Origin: Lutimonas zeaxanthinifaciens
GTDB lineage: Bacteria > Bacteroidota > Bacteroidia > Flavobacteriales > Flavobacteriaceae
Reading direction: 5' to 3'
NCBI RefSeq assembly: GCF_030503675.1
Contig: NZ_CP129964.1
Location: 2,666,001 to 2,730,000, forward strand
Length of the DNA stretch: 64,000 nucleotides
Below are positions 43,436 to 53,332 of this stretch, piece after piece; the first letter of the stretch is position 1; the number at the start of each line of letters is the position of its first letter. A model generated the notes under the pieces. It was not told where the DNA came from. It made no database searches and saw only the letters and a program-made list of their open reading frames with translations. A program made the position numbers and the translations under genes.

Positions 43436-44556
43436 GACTTTCTTAATTTCTTATTGAATGAAGCGTAAATAAATGACATACAGGCCACTGTGAAAATCAA
43501 GGCTGAAACGATAGCTACAAGCCTATAATCTCCATAATGATAAAATAATGAAAGTGTGAAGGGACCAAGAGCAAAACCTATAGAATACATTGGCATGACC
43601 ATCACCAGGGCTTTTCCCGTCTGATCACTCTCAGCCAAGATACCTGTAGCGTAGGGTAAAATCATATTGATTCCAAAACTACCAATAGCAAGTGCGGCCA
43701 CAAACATTATCGGAGACGGATGGGACAAAATGATAATCCCAAAAGCAATCAATCCTACAGAACTAATATAAATCGGAATTTTTCTGCCGTATCTGTTCTC
43801 CACAAGTATAGGTATCAAAAGCCCTATAATGGCTGCTAATAAAGATATAAATAGGGCATCAGCGATATAAGCTTCAGAAAAGCCCTCATCCTTACCTATC
43901 CTTTCTGAAAAGGCCCATAAACCTCCATAACCGACAAACATAATTAATATGCCAGTCAATCCGAATATTGATTTATTGCTTAATCTTTTAAGTTCAGCTG
44001 TATCCTTTTCAATGATTTTATTAAAGGGAAGAAAAAAGATAACTAATGGCACGGCTATAAGAGCTGCGAGTATCTGTAACCCAAATATAACCATAGCGGA
44101 ATTCAAATAAGATAATAAAGGGATCAATTCGACACTGACCGCTCCTGTAACCAATGTCAGTATCAAATACATTGCAAAATTCCTCTCAGTTTCCTTAGAA
44201 TCATTAATTACTACTAAGGCCAAAGCAATTGCAAGGCCCTCTCCTAAGCCTGTCATGAACCTAATTATTAACAACGAAGTAAAATCATTCTGAAATATCG
44301 AAAGTAAGTTTCCGGTAATGATCAGTGTTAATCCGATCAGAGCAACCTTCTTCCAATCGAATTTCCTTATCCAGAAAAAAGAAGAAATAGATGCAATAGC
44401 TGAACCCACCAAATCGGAAGATGCAAATTGACCCTGCTGAACCGCCGACAAAGAAAGGGATTCAGATACCATCCCCACCATCTGAGGAAGAAGGTATATC
44501 AATAACAACCCTGCATTTCCGAGAAAATAGCATGACCATAAATTTGCTTTTGTCAT
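43432..44556 (-). CDS. MFS transporter
   Basis: The 374-residue protein has about 12 transmembrane segments in two halves (break near residue 180-190, EKDTAELKRLSNKS). The motif-A loop is reduced (WIRKFDWKKVAL) and a second loop reads ENRYGRKIPIY. It is shorter than DHA-type exporters. Being placed between an acyl-CoA ligase and catabolic enzymes behind a TonB receptor, it is probably the inner-membrane importer of the same compound. It overlaps the following SDR by 4 bases. Confidence 0.85.
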   Translation of the reverse strand: MTKANLWSCYFLGNAGLLLIYLLPQMVGMVSESLSLSAVQQGQFASSDLVGSAIASISSFFWIRKFDWKKVALIGLTLIITGNLLSIFQNDFTSLLIIRFMTGLGEGLAIALALVVINDSKETERNFAMYLILTLVTGAVSVELIPLLSYLNSAMVIFGLQILAALIAVPLVIFFLPFNKIIEKDTAELKRLSNKSIFGLTGILIMFVGYGGLWAFSERIGKDEGFSEAYIADALFISLLAAIIGLLIPILVENRYGRKIPIYISSVGLIAFGIIILSHPSPIMFVAALAIGSFGINMILPYATGILAESDQTGKALVMVMPMYSIGFALGPFTLSLFYHYGDYRLVAIVSALIFTVACMSFIYASFNKKLRKS

Positions 44557-44569
44557 TTTTGATTTGTTT

Positions 44570-46120
44570 TTATTTTCTAAGCTCTCGTTTTAAAATCTTT
44601 CCCGTAGCGCTTAATGGCATTTCACTGATAAACTGAACTATTCTTGGGTACTTGTAAAGTGCTATTCTGGTTTTAGTCCATTTAATGATTTCTTCTTCTG
44701 AAACACTACCCTCTTCATTAAGAACAATGAATGCCTTTATTTCTTCTCCCATTTTCTCATCAGGAACCCCAACAACCGCAACGAGTGAAACACTTTCATG
44801 CTGCATAATAACCTCTTCCACCTCCCTTGGATAAACATTAAGGCCTCCTCTTAAGATCATATCCTTGGTACGGTCAACTATATAATAAAACCCCTCTTCA
44901 TCCTGAACAGCGACATCCCCTGAATGCATCCATCCGTTTTTAAGGGCTTCTGCCGAAGCAGAAGGCATTTTATAATACCCTTTCATCACATTGTGTCCCT
45001 TAAATAAGAGTTGACCTTTCTCACCCGGTGAAACAGGATTTCCAAGATCATTAACAAGTTTTACCTGCACGCCCCAAACCGGTTTCCCTATTGAGCCTGC
45101 CTTTCTTTTTTGGCCTGGGTGATTAAAGCTGACTACAGGAGATCCCTCTGACATCCCATATCCTTCATAAATTGAAACTTGAAATTTCAATTCAAAATCG
45201 TTTAACAATTGAACAGGTAAAGAAGCACCTCCTGAAATACAAAATTTGAGATTTCTGCTAATTTCTTCATAATCAATTAAACCTACATCATCTATGTGAT
45301 TCATTAGTGCCCAATACATGGTGGGAACACCGGCAAAGATGGTGACTTTCTCCATTTGCATTCTTTCAAGGACCAAGCCCGGATCAAATCTTGGAAGAAC
45401 AACATTACTGATACCATGCATGATACTGGCATTCATCAAACAGGTTTGTCCAAAAATATGGAACATGGGCAAAACCGTCATGGTAATATCATCCTGATTA
45501 AACTGAAAAAGATGTCTGCATAAATCAGCATTCCAGGCCAAATTTGAATGAGTTAGTTCGGCCCCTTTAGGTTTACCTGTTGTACCGGATGTATATATGA
45601 TTACAGCCGTATCCTCTGCTCCAACAGGAACTAAATCAAATGACTTGGACTCATGATCAATAAACGATTCGAACGATTTTGACAACGGAAAATGTTCCCT
45701 CTCATCCATCTCATTAGGCATGATTATAATTTCTTTGCAGAAAGAAACTTCTCGAAAAGCCGCATATCCTTCAGCACCTATCGGAAGTATATCCCATCCC
45801 TCATGACAAAAATAAAAAGAGGCCTCTGCATCATTCAAATGATAAATTATCTCATCCCTCTTAAGCAAAACACTCAAAGGAACCACCACACCTCCTGCTT
45901 TTAAAATACCATAATAAATAGCCGGAAAAAAGTATGAATTCGGACAGCTCAGAGCAACCTTATCATTCGCCTTAATACCGGCATTTATTAAAGCATTTGC
46001 CACTTGATTGGAAAGATAATTTAGTTCTCCAAAAGACAATTCCTTAAACTCGCCAATAATAGCTGGCTTGTCAGCATATCTTTTAGCCGAATCTTCTAAA
46101 CAAATGGATAAATTAAACAT
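44570..46120 (-). CDS. AMP-dependent acyl-CoA synthetase/ligase
   Basis: From ATG 46120 the protein has 516 residues with the adenylating-enzyme signatures: the P-loop IIYTSGTTGKPKGAELTHSN, YGMSEGSP, HSGDVAVQDEEGFYYIVDRTKD and the catalytic Lys near the end (LSATGKILKREL). It activates a carboxylic acid to its CoA thioester. It sits 9 bases after the TonB receptor gene and in the same operon as an acyl-CoA dehydrogenase, so a shared acid substrate is likely. A TTG at 46129 is rejected in favour of the ATG. Confidence 0.92.
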   Translation of the reverse strand: MFNLSICLEDSAKRYADKPAIIGEFKELSFGELNYLSNQVANALINAGIKANDKVALSCPNSYFFPAIYYGILKAGGVVVPLSVLLKRDEIIYHLNDAEASFYFCHEGWDILPIGAEGYAAFREVSFCKEIIIMPNEMDEREHFPLSKSFESFIDHESKSFDLVPVGAEDTAVIIYTSGTTGKPKGAELTHSNLAWNADLCRHLFQFNQDDITMTVLPMFHIFGQTCLMNASIMHGISNVVLPRFDPGLVLERMQMEKVTIFAGVPTMYWALMNHIDDVGLIDYEEISRNLKFCISGGASLPVQLLNDFELKFQVSIYEGYGMSEGSPVVSFNHPGQKRKAGSIGKPVWGVQVKLVNDLGNPVSPGEKGQLLFKGHNVMKGYYKMPSASAEALKNGWMHSGDVAVQDEEGFYYIVDRTKDMILRGGLNVYPREVEEVIMQHESVSLVAVVGVPDEKMGEEIKAFIVLNEEGSVSEEEIIKWTKTRIALYKYPRIVQFISEMPLSATGKILKRELRK

Positions 46121-46129
46121 TATGCACAA

Positions 46130-48613
46130 TTAAAAAAAGTTCGCTCTAAAATCAAGACCCATGGTTCTTGCCTGGTTCAAGGAAACAAAATCTCCGATCA
46201 GCCCCTGAAATCCATGCCCGAAATAGACCTGATCTGAAAGGTTTTTCCCCCATAATCCAATGTTATATCGTCCATCTTTTAAACTGTATCCAACTCTTGC
46301 ATTGATTAAGGTTACTGCCTTTCTGGAAATTGTTTCTGTATTAAAAATATCGTTATATGATTTAGCGGAATGGTTGAAATCAACACGCATAGAAAGCCTG
46401 CTTCCATTGTCAAAAGTTGTTCCATACTGAGGGGAGATGCTAAACGTATAACCTGGAGCCTTGGACAGCTCATTACCGCTTAAATCAATGTCTCCAAATA
46501 AGAACTCATCATATTTCATTTGTTGCACCCCACCGTTTACATCAATCTGGAAACCTTTCGCCAGAATGGCACTGAACTCTAATTCACCTCCATAACCAGA
46601 AGATTTTTCCGCATTGGCTATGACATTTGTGAGGCCCGCAAATAATAATTCTTGCTTATCCTTATAGTCAATATAATAGGCGGCTACATTTAAGCGGATC
46701 TTAGTGGTAAGTGATGACTTGAAACCAACCTCAAAGCTATTGATAAACTCTGGTTTGTATAAAACGTTGTCCTCTGTAGGTTCAAAACTATCTGTTTCTA
46801 AATAAGTTGATACTGCAAAATTATAACCCGTTCCTTTAAACCCTCTGGAAAACTTTCCATATAAAAGATTCTTTTCATTAACCTGATATGACAAACCAAT
46901 ATCACCCGTAAATATATTATCAGTGTTATCAAAAGTTTTTTGCTCATAGGGAGTACCCAATAACCATACAATTGGAAACCCAACAGCATCAATCGCATCC
47001 TGACTCTCAACCGTTTCCTGAAGTGTCTTGAAAGTTTTTGATTCTGAAGTGAACCTCAATCCCACGTTCAAGGATAATCTCTCGGTAAATTTATACCCTA
47101 AGGATCCAAATGCCGCAAAACTATTGTTGGAAATACTGCTATTATTAGAAACAGATTCTGTATAACCGGGTATAAACAGGTCATCTACCCCGAGATCCGG
47201 GCCAAGTAAGGGTGGCAAAAATTCCTGGGTTACCCCGATATCATTTCCTTTAATGTTTTCATTAACATAATATAAACCCGTGACATAATTCAATTTGAGG
47301 TCTCGAGGTGAATTCAATCTTATTTCTTGTGAAAACGTTCCGAATTCCTGGCTTCTGTCAAGATATACTGCCGGAATCGCGGAGGCTTCAACATCCTGAA
47401 TTGACTGATCCTCAGAACTTGAATACGCTGTTATTGAAGTTAATGTATTGTTCCCTATATCGGCAACCACTTTTCCGGATAAGCCAAACTGGCTCCTTTC
47501 AAAGGTAAAAGGTTCACTAAATGATGCCTCCCTGTTTTCATAATCATCCGGGGCAAATAAAATTGGGTCAAATGCCTGAAGATCCTCAGAGCTTAAATAT
47601 GAAAATGATGCTTCAGCAGAATTATCTTTCGCATAATACCCTTCAAAAGTGATATCAACGTGGTCACTTGGCTTAACTAATAGAGAAGCCCTCAGCCCAT
47701 AAAATTTCGTTTCATTTACCTTATCAATCTCAGGATCAATATGCTTTACAAAACTTCCATGTCTTTGATTATAAGCTCCTGAAATTCGGAGTGCAACCTT
47801 ATCTTTAGACAACTCGATATTGGCCATAGCCTTCGCACTGAAAAAATCAAAATTACCGCCGGAAACTTCTACGGCTCCACTGTTAAACATGCCTGGCTGG
47901 GCCGATATAATGTTAACCACACCACCTACAGTATTTTTGCCGAACAAAGTTCCCTGAGGTCCTCTTAAAACTTCTATTCGTTCCACATCCATGATTAGGG
48001 AGTTAAATCCATAAGCTCTTGATTGGTATACATCATTTATATACATACCAACAGCTTGCTCTAATCCAACCCCGTCGAAATTAGTTGAAAGCCCCCTGAT
48101 AGATATATTGGTCAGCGAAGGCCCGTACGAATCTGTAATTACATTAGGTACCGCGGTTAAAGCTTCAACAGAGGTATTAACCGTCCTTTCTTCCAAATCT
48201 TTTCTTCCCACAACCGTGGCGGATACATTCACTTTTTGCAAATTTTCCTCGACCCTGTTTGCCGTAACAACGACATCTTTAAGCGTTAATCCGTCCGGAG
48301 AAATACCAATGGTGATTCCACTTGATTCTTGTCCTTTTTTTATCTCACTCTCCGACAAAACATAGGTTTCATAGCCTAAAAAGCTAATTTCAATTTTAGA
48401 ATCGGCATTTTCAATATTCAATGTAAATTCACCATTAAATCCTGTCGCCACTCCATTATCCGTTCCTATCTCCAGCACCGTGGCACCTGGTACCGGATCT
48501 CTAGTTTCAATATCAATAACATACCCTTTAATAGTCTGTGCGGATATGTTTTGAGTCATCACTGAAACAACCACAACAATGAGTATTAATTTAATTTGAT
48601 TTAAGTTCATCAT
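46130..48613 (-). CDS. TonB-dependent receptor with CarboxypepD_reg-like domain
   Basis: The 827-residue protein has a signal peptide (about 1-26), a carboxypeptidase-regulatory-like domain (about 27-115; KGYVIDIETRDPVPGATVLE), a plug domain (about 118-245; NISIRGLST, EVLRGPQGTLFGKNTVGG) and a 22-strand-type barrel ending LDFRANFF. It imports a ligand across the outer membrane with TonB energy. There is no SusD partner next to it, and the plug resembles the non-SusC type, so a small molecule and not an oligosaccharide is likely. It is the first gene of a seven-gene minus-strand operon and is divergent from the Lrp gene. Confidence 0.93.
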   Translation of the reverse strand: MMNLNQIKLILIVVVVSVMTQNISAQTIKGYVIDIETRDPVPGATVLEIGTDNGVATGFNGEFTLNIENADSKIEISFLGYETYVLSESEIKKGQESSGITIGISPDGLTLKDVVVTANRVEENLQKVNVSATVVGRKDLEERTVNTSVEALTAVPNVITDSYGPSLTNISIRGLSTNFDGVGLEQAVGMYINDVYQSRAYGFNSLIMDVERIEVLRGPQGTLFGKNTVGGVVNIISAQPGMFNSGAVEVSGGNFDFFSAKAMANIELSKDKVALRISGAYNQRHGSFVKHIDPEIDKVNETKFYGLRASLLVKPSDHVDITFEGYYAKDNSAEASFSYLSSEDLQAFDPILFAPDDYENREASFSEPFTFERSQFGLSGKVVADIGNNTLTSITAYSSSEDQSIQDVEASAIPAVYLDRSQEFGTFSQEIRLNSPRDLKLNYVTGLYYVNENIKGNDIGVTQEFLPPLLGPDLGVDDLFIPGYTESVSNNSSISNNSFAAFGSLGYKFTERLSLNVGLRFTSESKTFKTLQETVESQDAIDAVGFPIVWLLGTPYEQKTFDNTDNIFTGDIGLSYQVNEKNLLYGKFSRGFKGTGYNFAVSTYLETDSFEPTEDNVLYKPEFINSFEVGFKSSLTTKIRLNVAAYYIDYKDKQELLFAGLTNVIANAEKSSGYGGELEFSAILAKGFQIDVNGGVQQMKYDEFLFGDIDLSGNELSKAPGYTFSISPQYGTTFDNGSRLSMRVDFNHSAKSYNDIFNTETISRKAVTLINARVGYSLKDGRYNIGLWGKNLSDQVYFGHGFQGLIGDFVSLNQARTMGLDFRANFF

Positions 48614-48691
48614 TTAAAATTCTTAGTTATTAGTCGTATTTTTTCATAATTGAACCGCTAAATTATAAATTTTTTATTTATAACCTAATAT

Positions 48692-48723
48692 TTTGTATTT
48701 TTTTTATTTTTATTGTACTTTTG
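48692..48723 (+). promoter_or_regulatory. Bacteroidota sigma-A promoter of the Lrp-carbamoylase operon
   Basis: TTTG (48692-48695), 20 bases, then TACTTTTG (48716-48723) match the -33/-7 consensus. The Lrp ATG is at 48740, so the leader is about 10 bases. Confidence 0.75.
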
Positions 48724-48739
48724 TGAAAATTTTTTATTT

Positions 48740-49261
48740 ATGAATTTATCCCATCCTCAATTAGATCAAATCGATATTCAAATACTTACTCATCTTCAAA
48801 AAGATGGGCGAAAATCTTTTACAGATATTTCCCAAGAAATGAATGTATCGGTGGGTATGATCAGAAACAGGTATCAAAAATTAGTGGAAAATAAAGTATT
48901 ACACATTATTGGCTGGACAGATCCGGTCAAAGCAGGATTAAATGCTTATGCTAGAATCAATATAAAAGTCAGACCAACTGATATCATCCAAGAGGTAGTG
49001 GAAGAGCTTACAAAAATTCAGGAGGTAAGTTTCCTGGCCCTCACCTCCGGTAATTATGACATCGAGATCAATATGACTTGTATTAATAATAAACACCTGC
49101 TCGATACCATAAATCAAAAAATTCACTCTATCAATGGGATTTTCGAAACAAATACCACGATGTATCTGGATGTTAGAAAATGGGCTTCTCAAGATGTAAG
49201 TCAAGATTTCAGCCACCTTGAAGTAAAAAACCAAGGAAAAGAAATAAATAAAAAAAAGTGA
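48740..49261 (+). CDS. Lrp/AsnC family transcriptional regulator
   Basis: From ATG 48740 the protein has 173 residues: an N-terminal HTH (about 10-60; LDQIDIQILTHLQKDGRKSF, SVGMIRNRYQKL) and a C-terminal RAM ligand-binding domain (about 70-150; ARINIKVRPTDI, LTSGNYDIEINM). Such proteins often sense amino acids. It is the first gene of the carbamoylase-ALDH-aminotransferase-SSADH operon (gap of 4 bases) and is divergent from the TonB operon, so it is probably the local regulator of both. The N-terminus is chosen because a TTG at 48713 would begin inside the promoter. Confidence 0.9.
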   Translation: MNLSHPQLDQIDIQILTHLQKDGRKSFTDISQEMNVSVGMIRNRYQKLVENKVLHIIGWTDPVKAGLNAYARINIKVRPTDIIQEVVEELTKIQEVSFLALTSGNYDIEINMTCINNKHLLDTINQKIHSINGIFETNTTMYLDVRKWASQDVSQDFSHLEVKNQGKEINKKK

Positions 49262-49265
49262 TTAA

Positions 49266-50492
49266 ATGATAGGGATCAACGAAGACAGGCTTTGGAAAAG
49301 GCTTATGGAAATGAGTCAGGTTGGAGGCACTGCCAATGGAGGTGTATGCAGAGTAACTCTAACGGAAGAAGATAAACAAGGACGGGATTTGTTTATTGAA
49401 TGGTGCAAGGAAGCAGGGTGTAGCGTCGAAATAGATCAAATGGGTAATATTTTTGCCAAAAGAGCAGGCAAGGATAATTCATTGTTACCTGTTATGGTGG
49501 GAAGTCATTTGGACAGTCAACCCACAGGGGGAAAATATGATGGGGTACTGGGTGTTTTAGCAGGCCTTGAAGTTATAGAAACTCTAAATGACTTAGAAAT
49601 TATCACTGAACATCCTATTGAACTTGTTTCATGGACCAATGAGGAAGGAGCAAGGTTTTCTCCGGCAATGATTTCTTCTGGCGTGTTTGCCAAAGAGTTC
49701 AGTTTAGAATACGCATATTCAAGAAAGGATAAAGATGGTTTGTTGCTGGGTCAAGAGCTTGAAAAAATCGGATATAAAGGTAGTGTCCCGGTTGGAAACA
49801 GGCCTTACAAAGCCACTTTTGAACTACATATTGAACAAGGGCCAATTTTAGAAGCCGAGCAAAAATCTGTTGGCATAGTTACAGGAGTTCAAGGAATTCG
49901 ATGGTATGATCTGACTTTTCAAGGTCAGGAAACACATGCAGGTCCTTCTCCAATGGGTTACCGAAAAGACCCGGTTAAAGAAATGCTTCCCTTATTGACA
50001 AGGATTTACAATTTCGAAGAAGAGTTTGGAAAACATGCGCGAATTACTATTGGGAATCTAATTGCCAGCCCGGGTGTTAGAAATACTGTACCAGGGGAAC
50101 TTAATGTCACACTTGACTTAAGGCATCCTGATACGGATAGTTTGACAGCCATGGATCTTGCCTTGAAAAAACTCATATCAAATTTTAACAAAACCAAAAA
50201 AGTTCAAGTCGAATTGGATCAAATTTGGTACTCAGAACCGATTCGTTTTGATGACAAATGTGTGTCGGCGGTTCGTGATGCCGTCGCCAAACTTGACTAC
50301 CCTGCTATGGAACTGGTTAGCGGTGCTGGTCATGATTCTGTATATATTTCTAAAGTTTCTCCAACAAGTATGATTTTCATTCCATGTGAAAAAGGATTGA
50401 GCCATAATGAAAAGGAAAACATTGAAAAGAAAGATGCCTTTCAAGGTACAAATGTCCTGTTGCATGCTGTTTTGGAACTTGCCTGCGAATAA
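49266..50492 (+). CDS. M20-family N-carbamoyl-amino-acid hydrolase / beta-ureidopropionase-like amidohydrolase
   Basis: The 408-residue protein has M20 metal ligands in order: H81 and D92 (GSHLDSQPTGGKYDG), E126-E127 (TNEEGARF), H188 (LHIEQGP) and a late His in GAGHDS, plus an inserted dimerisation domain (about 210-325). The family hydrolyses N-carbamoyl-beta-alanine, N-carbamoyl amino acids or allantoate and releases CO2 and ammonia. The enzyme probably frees an amino group that the aminotransferase of the same operon then removes. The substrate cannot be fixed from sequence. It starts 4 bases after the Lrp gene. Confidence 0.87.
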   Translation: MIGINEDRLWKRLMEMSQVGGTANGGVCRVTLTEEDKQGRDLFIEWCKEAGCSVEIDQMGNIFAKRAGKDNSLLPVMVGSHLDSQPTGGKYDGVLGVLAGLEVIETLNDLEIITEHPIELVSWTNEEGARFSPAMISSGVFAKEFSLEYAYSRKDKDGLLLGQELEKIGYKGSVPVGNRPYKATFELHIEQGPILEAEQKSVGIVTGVQGIRWYDLTFQGQETHAGPSPMGYRKDPVKEMLPLLTRIYNFEEEFGKHARITIGNLIASPGVRNTVPGELNVTLDLRHPDTDSLTAMDLALKKLISNFNKTKKVQVELDQIWYSEPIRFDDKCVSAVRDAVAKLDYPAMELVSGAGHDSVYISKVSPTSMIFIPCEKGLSHNEKENIEKKDAFQGTNVLLHAVLELACE

Positions 50493-50526
50493 AAATCATC
50501 CATTTTGTATCATTAAATCAATAATC

Positions 50527-52026
50527 ATGAAAGAATTAACAAAGACAATGGGTTTAAACGATTGCACTATTGACTTTTTAGATAATCCTGCTAAAATGCT
50601 CATAAACGGAGAATGGGTTTCGGCTCAAAGCGGGGAAACCTTTAAAACCATTAATCCGGCAGATGGAAGTTTTTTAAACGAGATACCTCTGGCCGGTATT
50701 GCAGACGTTAATAAGGCTGTAAACGCAGCAAAAAAATCCTTCGAAACTGTTTGGAATAATACGACTACACCGGCAGATCGAGCCTCTCTACTTTGGAAGC
50801 TGGCAGATCTGATGGAAAGAGATAAGCAAATCTTAATGGAACTTGAGACGCTTGACAATGGCAAACCCTTAGAAAAAGCAAGATACGACGTGGATTCTTC
50901 CATCAATCATTTTAGATATTATTCAGGATGGGCTACCAAAATTGAAGGTAACACATTACCTGTTGCAAACGATAGCATTGCCTTTACTAAAAGAGAACCA
51001 CTGGGTGTTACCGGCTTAATAGTTCCATGGAACTTTCCGTTGATGATTGCTTCCTGGAAATTGGCTCCTGCTTTAGCCTGTGGTAATTGCTGTGTTTTAA
51101 AGCCTGCGGAACAAACATCCTTAAGCGCCCTTTACTTGGGCAAACTCATTGAGGAAGCCGGATTTCCGGATGGGGTGGTGAATATCATAACAGGCCCCGG
51201 GCTACCTACAGGTCAGGCAATTTCTTCACATATGAATATTGACAAAATTAGTTTTACCGGATCCACCAAAGTTGGCCGCCAAATCATGGAGGCCGCGGCC
51301 CGTAGCAATTTAAAAAAAGTGAGTCTGGAACTAGGCGGTAAATCACCCAACATCATTTTTGAAGATGCCAACTTAGACCATGTATTTGAGAGTATTGTTT
51401 GGTCTAGTTTTTATAATACCGGTCAGGAATGCACTTTGGGTTCAAGAATTTATGTTCAGAGAAGTATCTACCAAAAGGTAGTTGATATCCTAAAAACAAA
51501 GGCTGATTCATTGAAAATTAATAAGGGAATGTTAAATCCAGACCTGGGACCGATGATCAGTGAGTCTCAACTTCAAACCGTTTTAAAATATATTGACATC
51601 GGCATCAATGAAGGCGCCGAACTCATTACTGGTGGTAAAAGAATACAAGGCGAATTAGGAAATGGTTACTTTATAGAGCCCACTATTTTTGCTCATCAAA
51701 ATGACCAGTTACAGATTGTACAGGAAGAAATTTTTGGACCGGTCGTGGTGATTTCCTCATTTGATACTTTTGACGAGGTGGTTGCCAGAGCCAATAATTC
51801 AATCTATGGACTAGCGGCCGCTGTTTGGACCAATGATATTTCTAAGGCTCATCGATTTGCAAACGAAGTGCAATCTGGTACAGTTTGGATCAATGGATAT
51901 GACATGTTTGATCCGTCAGTCCCTTTTGGAGGCTTTAAACAAAGTGGTATAGGAAAAGAAATGGGAAAAAGCGCAATTGAGTTATATACCAAGGAAAAAA
52001 CGGTATGGATTGGGCTTAAAGATTAA
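50527..52026 (+). CDS. NAD(P)-dependent aldehyde dehydrogenase
   Basis: From ATG 50527 the protein has 499 residues with the ALDH signatures: PWNFPLMIASWKLAPALACG, FTGSTKVGR, the general base Glu in LELGGKSPN and the catalytic Cys in NTGQECTLGSR. It oxidises an aldehyde to the acid. The wider context (class III aminotransferase, SSADH) suggests an amino-aldehyde or semialdehyde substrate. A frame extension to 50407 lies within the upstream gene and is rejected. Confidence 0.92.
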   Translation: MKELTKTMGLNDCTIDFLDNPAKMLINGEWVSAQSGETFKTINPADGSFLNEIPLAGIADVNKAVNAAKKSFETVWNNTTTPADRASLLWKLADLMERDKQILMELETLDNGKPLEKARYDVDSSINHFRYYSGWATKIEGNTLPVANDSIAFTKREPLGVTGLIVPWNFPLMIASWKLAPALACGNCCVLKPAEQTSLSALYLGKLIEEAGFPDGVVNIITGPGLPTGQAISSHMNIDKISFTGSTKVGRQIMEAAARSNLKKVSLELGGKSPNIIFEDANLDHVFESIVWSSFYNTGQECTLGSRIYVQRSIYQKVVDILKTKADSLKINKGMLNPDLGPMISESQLQTVLKYIDIGINEGAELITGGKRIQGELGNGYFIEPTIFAHQNDQLQIVQEEIFGPVVVISSFDTFDEVVARANNSIYGLAAAVWTNDISKAHRFANEVQSGTVWINGYDMFDPSVPFGGFKQSGIGKEMGKSAIELYTKEKTVWIGLKD

Positions 52027-52041
52027 TAATTAATATTAAAA

Positions 52042-53316
52042 ATGAATAAAACTATAAATTCCGGAAGAGACTATTTATCACCGGTCTGGACAAATCTTAC
52101 TGAAATTACTCCCGTAAAAGGAGAAGGAATTTACCTATATGACGAAGCTGGTCAGTGTTATATGGATTTTACTTCCGGTATTGGAGTAACTAATACAGGC
52201 CATAGTCATCCATACATTGTAAAAGAAGTTCAAAAACAGGCCGAATCACTTTTATTTGCCCAAATGAATTGTGTGATCAACCACAGAAGTTCAGAACTTG
52301 CCGAAAAATTAAATAGTTTAACGCCTGAACACCTCAACAGATTCTTCTTTTCAAATAGTGGAGCTGAAGCCACCGAAAGCAGTGTAAAACTGGCAAAAGC
52401 AGCAACAGGCAGAAGTAACATCATCGTATTTCAGGGGAGTTTTCATGGCAGAACCCATTTAGCCATGGCCATGACTACATCTAAAACGATTTACAGACAG
52501 AAATATCATCCTTTACCTTCCGGAATTTTTGTGGCACCTTTCCCCAATGCATTTTACTACGGCTGGGATGAAGACAGTACAGTTGATTTTTGCATCAAAG
52601 AACTCGATCTGCTGTTAAAAGGCCAGACGTCACCGGATGAGACCGCTGCAATTATTATTGAACCGGTTCTGGGAGAAGGAGGCTATGTGCCTGCTCCAAA
52701 ACGGTTTTTACAGCATTTGAGAAAAATATGTGATCAATATGGGATCATGCTGATTATAGATGAGGTGCAGAGCGGTTTTGGAAGAACAGGTAAATTGTTC
52801 AGTTTTGAGCATAGTGAAGTGAAACCAGATATCCTGGTTATGGCTAAAGGTCTGGGAAGTGGCTTACCAATCTCTGCCATAGCATCGAATGAGACACTGA
52901 TGAATAAATGGATACCAGGTACGCATGGTGGAACTTATGGGGGTGGCAGCACCCTTCCAACCGCAGCAGCATGCGCCACAATTGACGTACTATTGAATGA
53001 ACATTTGATTGAAAACGCCTCTGCAAGAGGAGTTCAGCTGGTTGAAGGGCTAAAAAATTTACAGGAAAAATTTCCATTTATGGGAGATATTCGTGGGCAG
53101 GGACTTATGATCGGAACTGAGTTTATCAATCCTGACAGGAGCCCTAACCCTGAAGTCGCAAGCAATATCATAAGTCATTGCCTGGAGCAAAATCTTATTT
53201 TAATGGGTTGCGGCACTTACAAAAATGTCATTCGCTGGATCCCACCTCTTGTAGTGACCGAATCTGAAATCAATAAAAGCCTGCGAATTTTTGAAAAGGC
53301 CTTAGAACTGGTTTAA
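52042..53316 (+). CDS. Class III PLP aminotransferase (4-aminobutyrate aminotransferase-like)
   Basis: The 424-residue protein has class III features: FTSGIGVTNTGHSHP, SNSGAEATESSVKLAKAATG, IIDEVQSGFGRTGKLFS and the PLP lysine in VMAKGLGSGLPISA. The pattern is close to 4-aminobutyrate and ornithine aminotransferases. Followed after 16 bases by a succinate-semialdehyde dehydrogenase, it fits a GABA-type step: amino acid plus 2-oxoglutarate gives semialdehyde. The two class III aminotransferases of the island differ in length and loops, so they probably act on different amines. Confidence 0.9.
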   Translation: MNKTINSGRDYLSPVWTNLTEITPVKGEGIYLYDEAGQCYMDFTSGIGVTNTGHSHPYIVKEVQKQAESLLFAQMNCVINHRSSELAEKLNSLTPEHLNRFFFSNSGAEATESSVKLAKAATGRSNIIVFQGSFHGRTHLAMAMTTSKTIYRQKYHPLPSGIFVAPFPNAFYYGWDEDSTVDFCIKELDLLLKGQTSPDETAAIIIEPVLGEGGYVPAPKRFLQHLRKICDQYGIMLIIDEVQSGFGRTGKLFSFEHSEVKPDILVMAKGLGSGLPISAIASNETLMNKWIPGTHGGTYGGGSTLPTAAACATIDVLLNEHLIENASARGVQLVEGLKNLQEKFPFMGDIRGQGLMIGTEFINPDRSPNPEVASNIISHCLEQNLILMGCGTYKNVIRWIPPLVVTESEINKSLRIFEKALELV

Positions 53317-53332
53317 TAAAAAATCGTGACTC

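Noticed and set aside
46130-48613. SusC-type receptor of a polysaccharide utilisation locus
   Set aside because: No SusD gene is adjacent, no glycoside hydrolase lies in the operon, and the plug resembles the small-molecule receptors.
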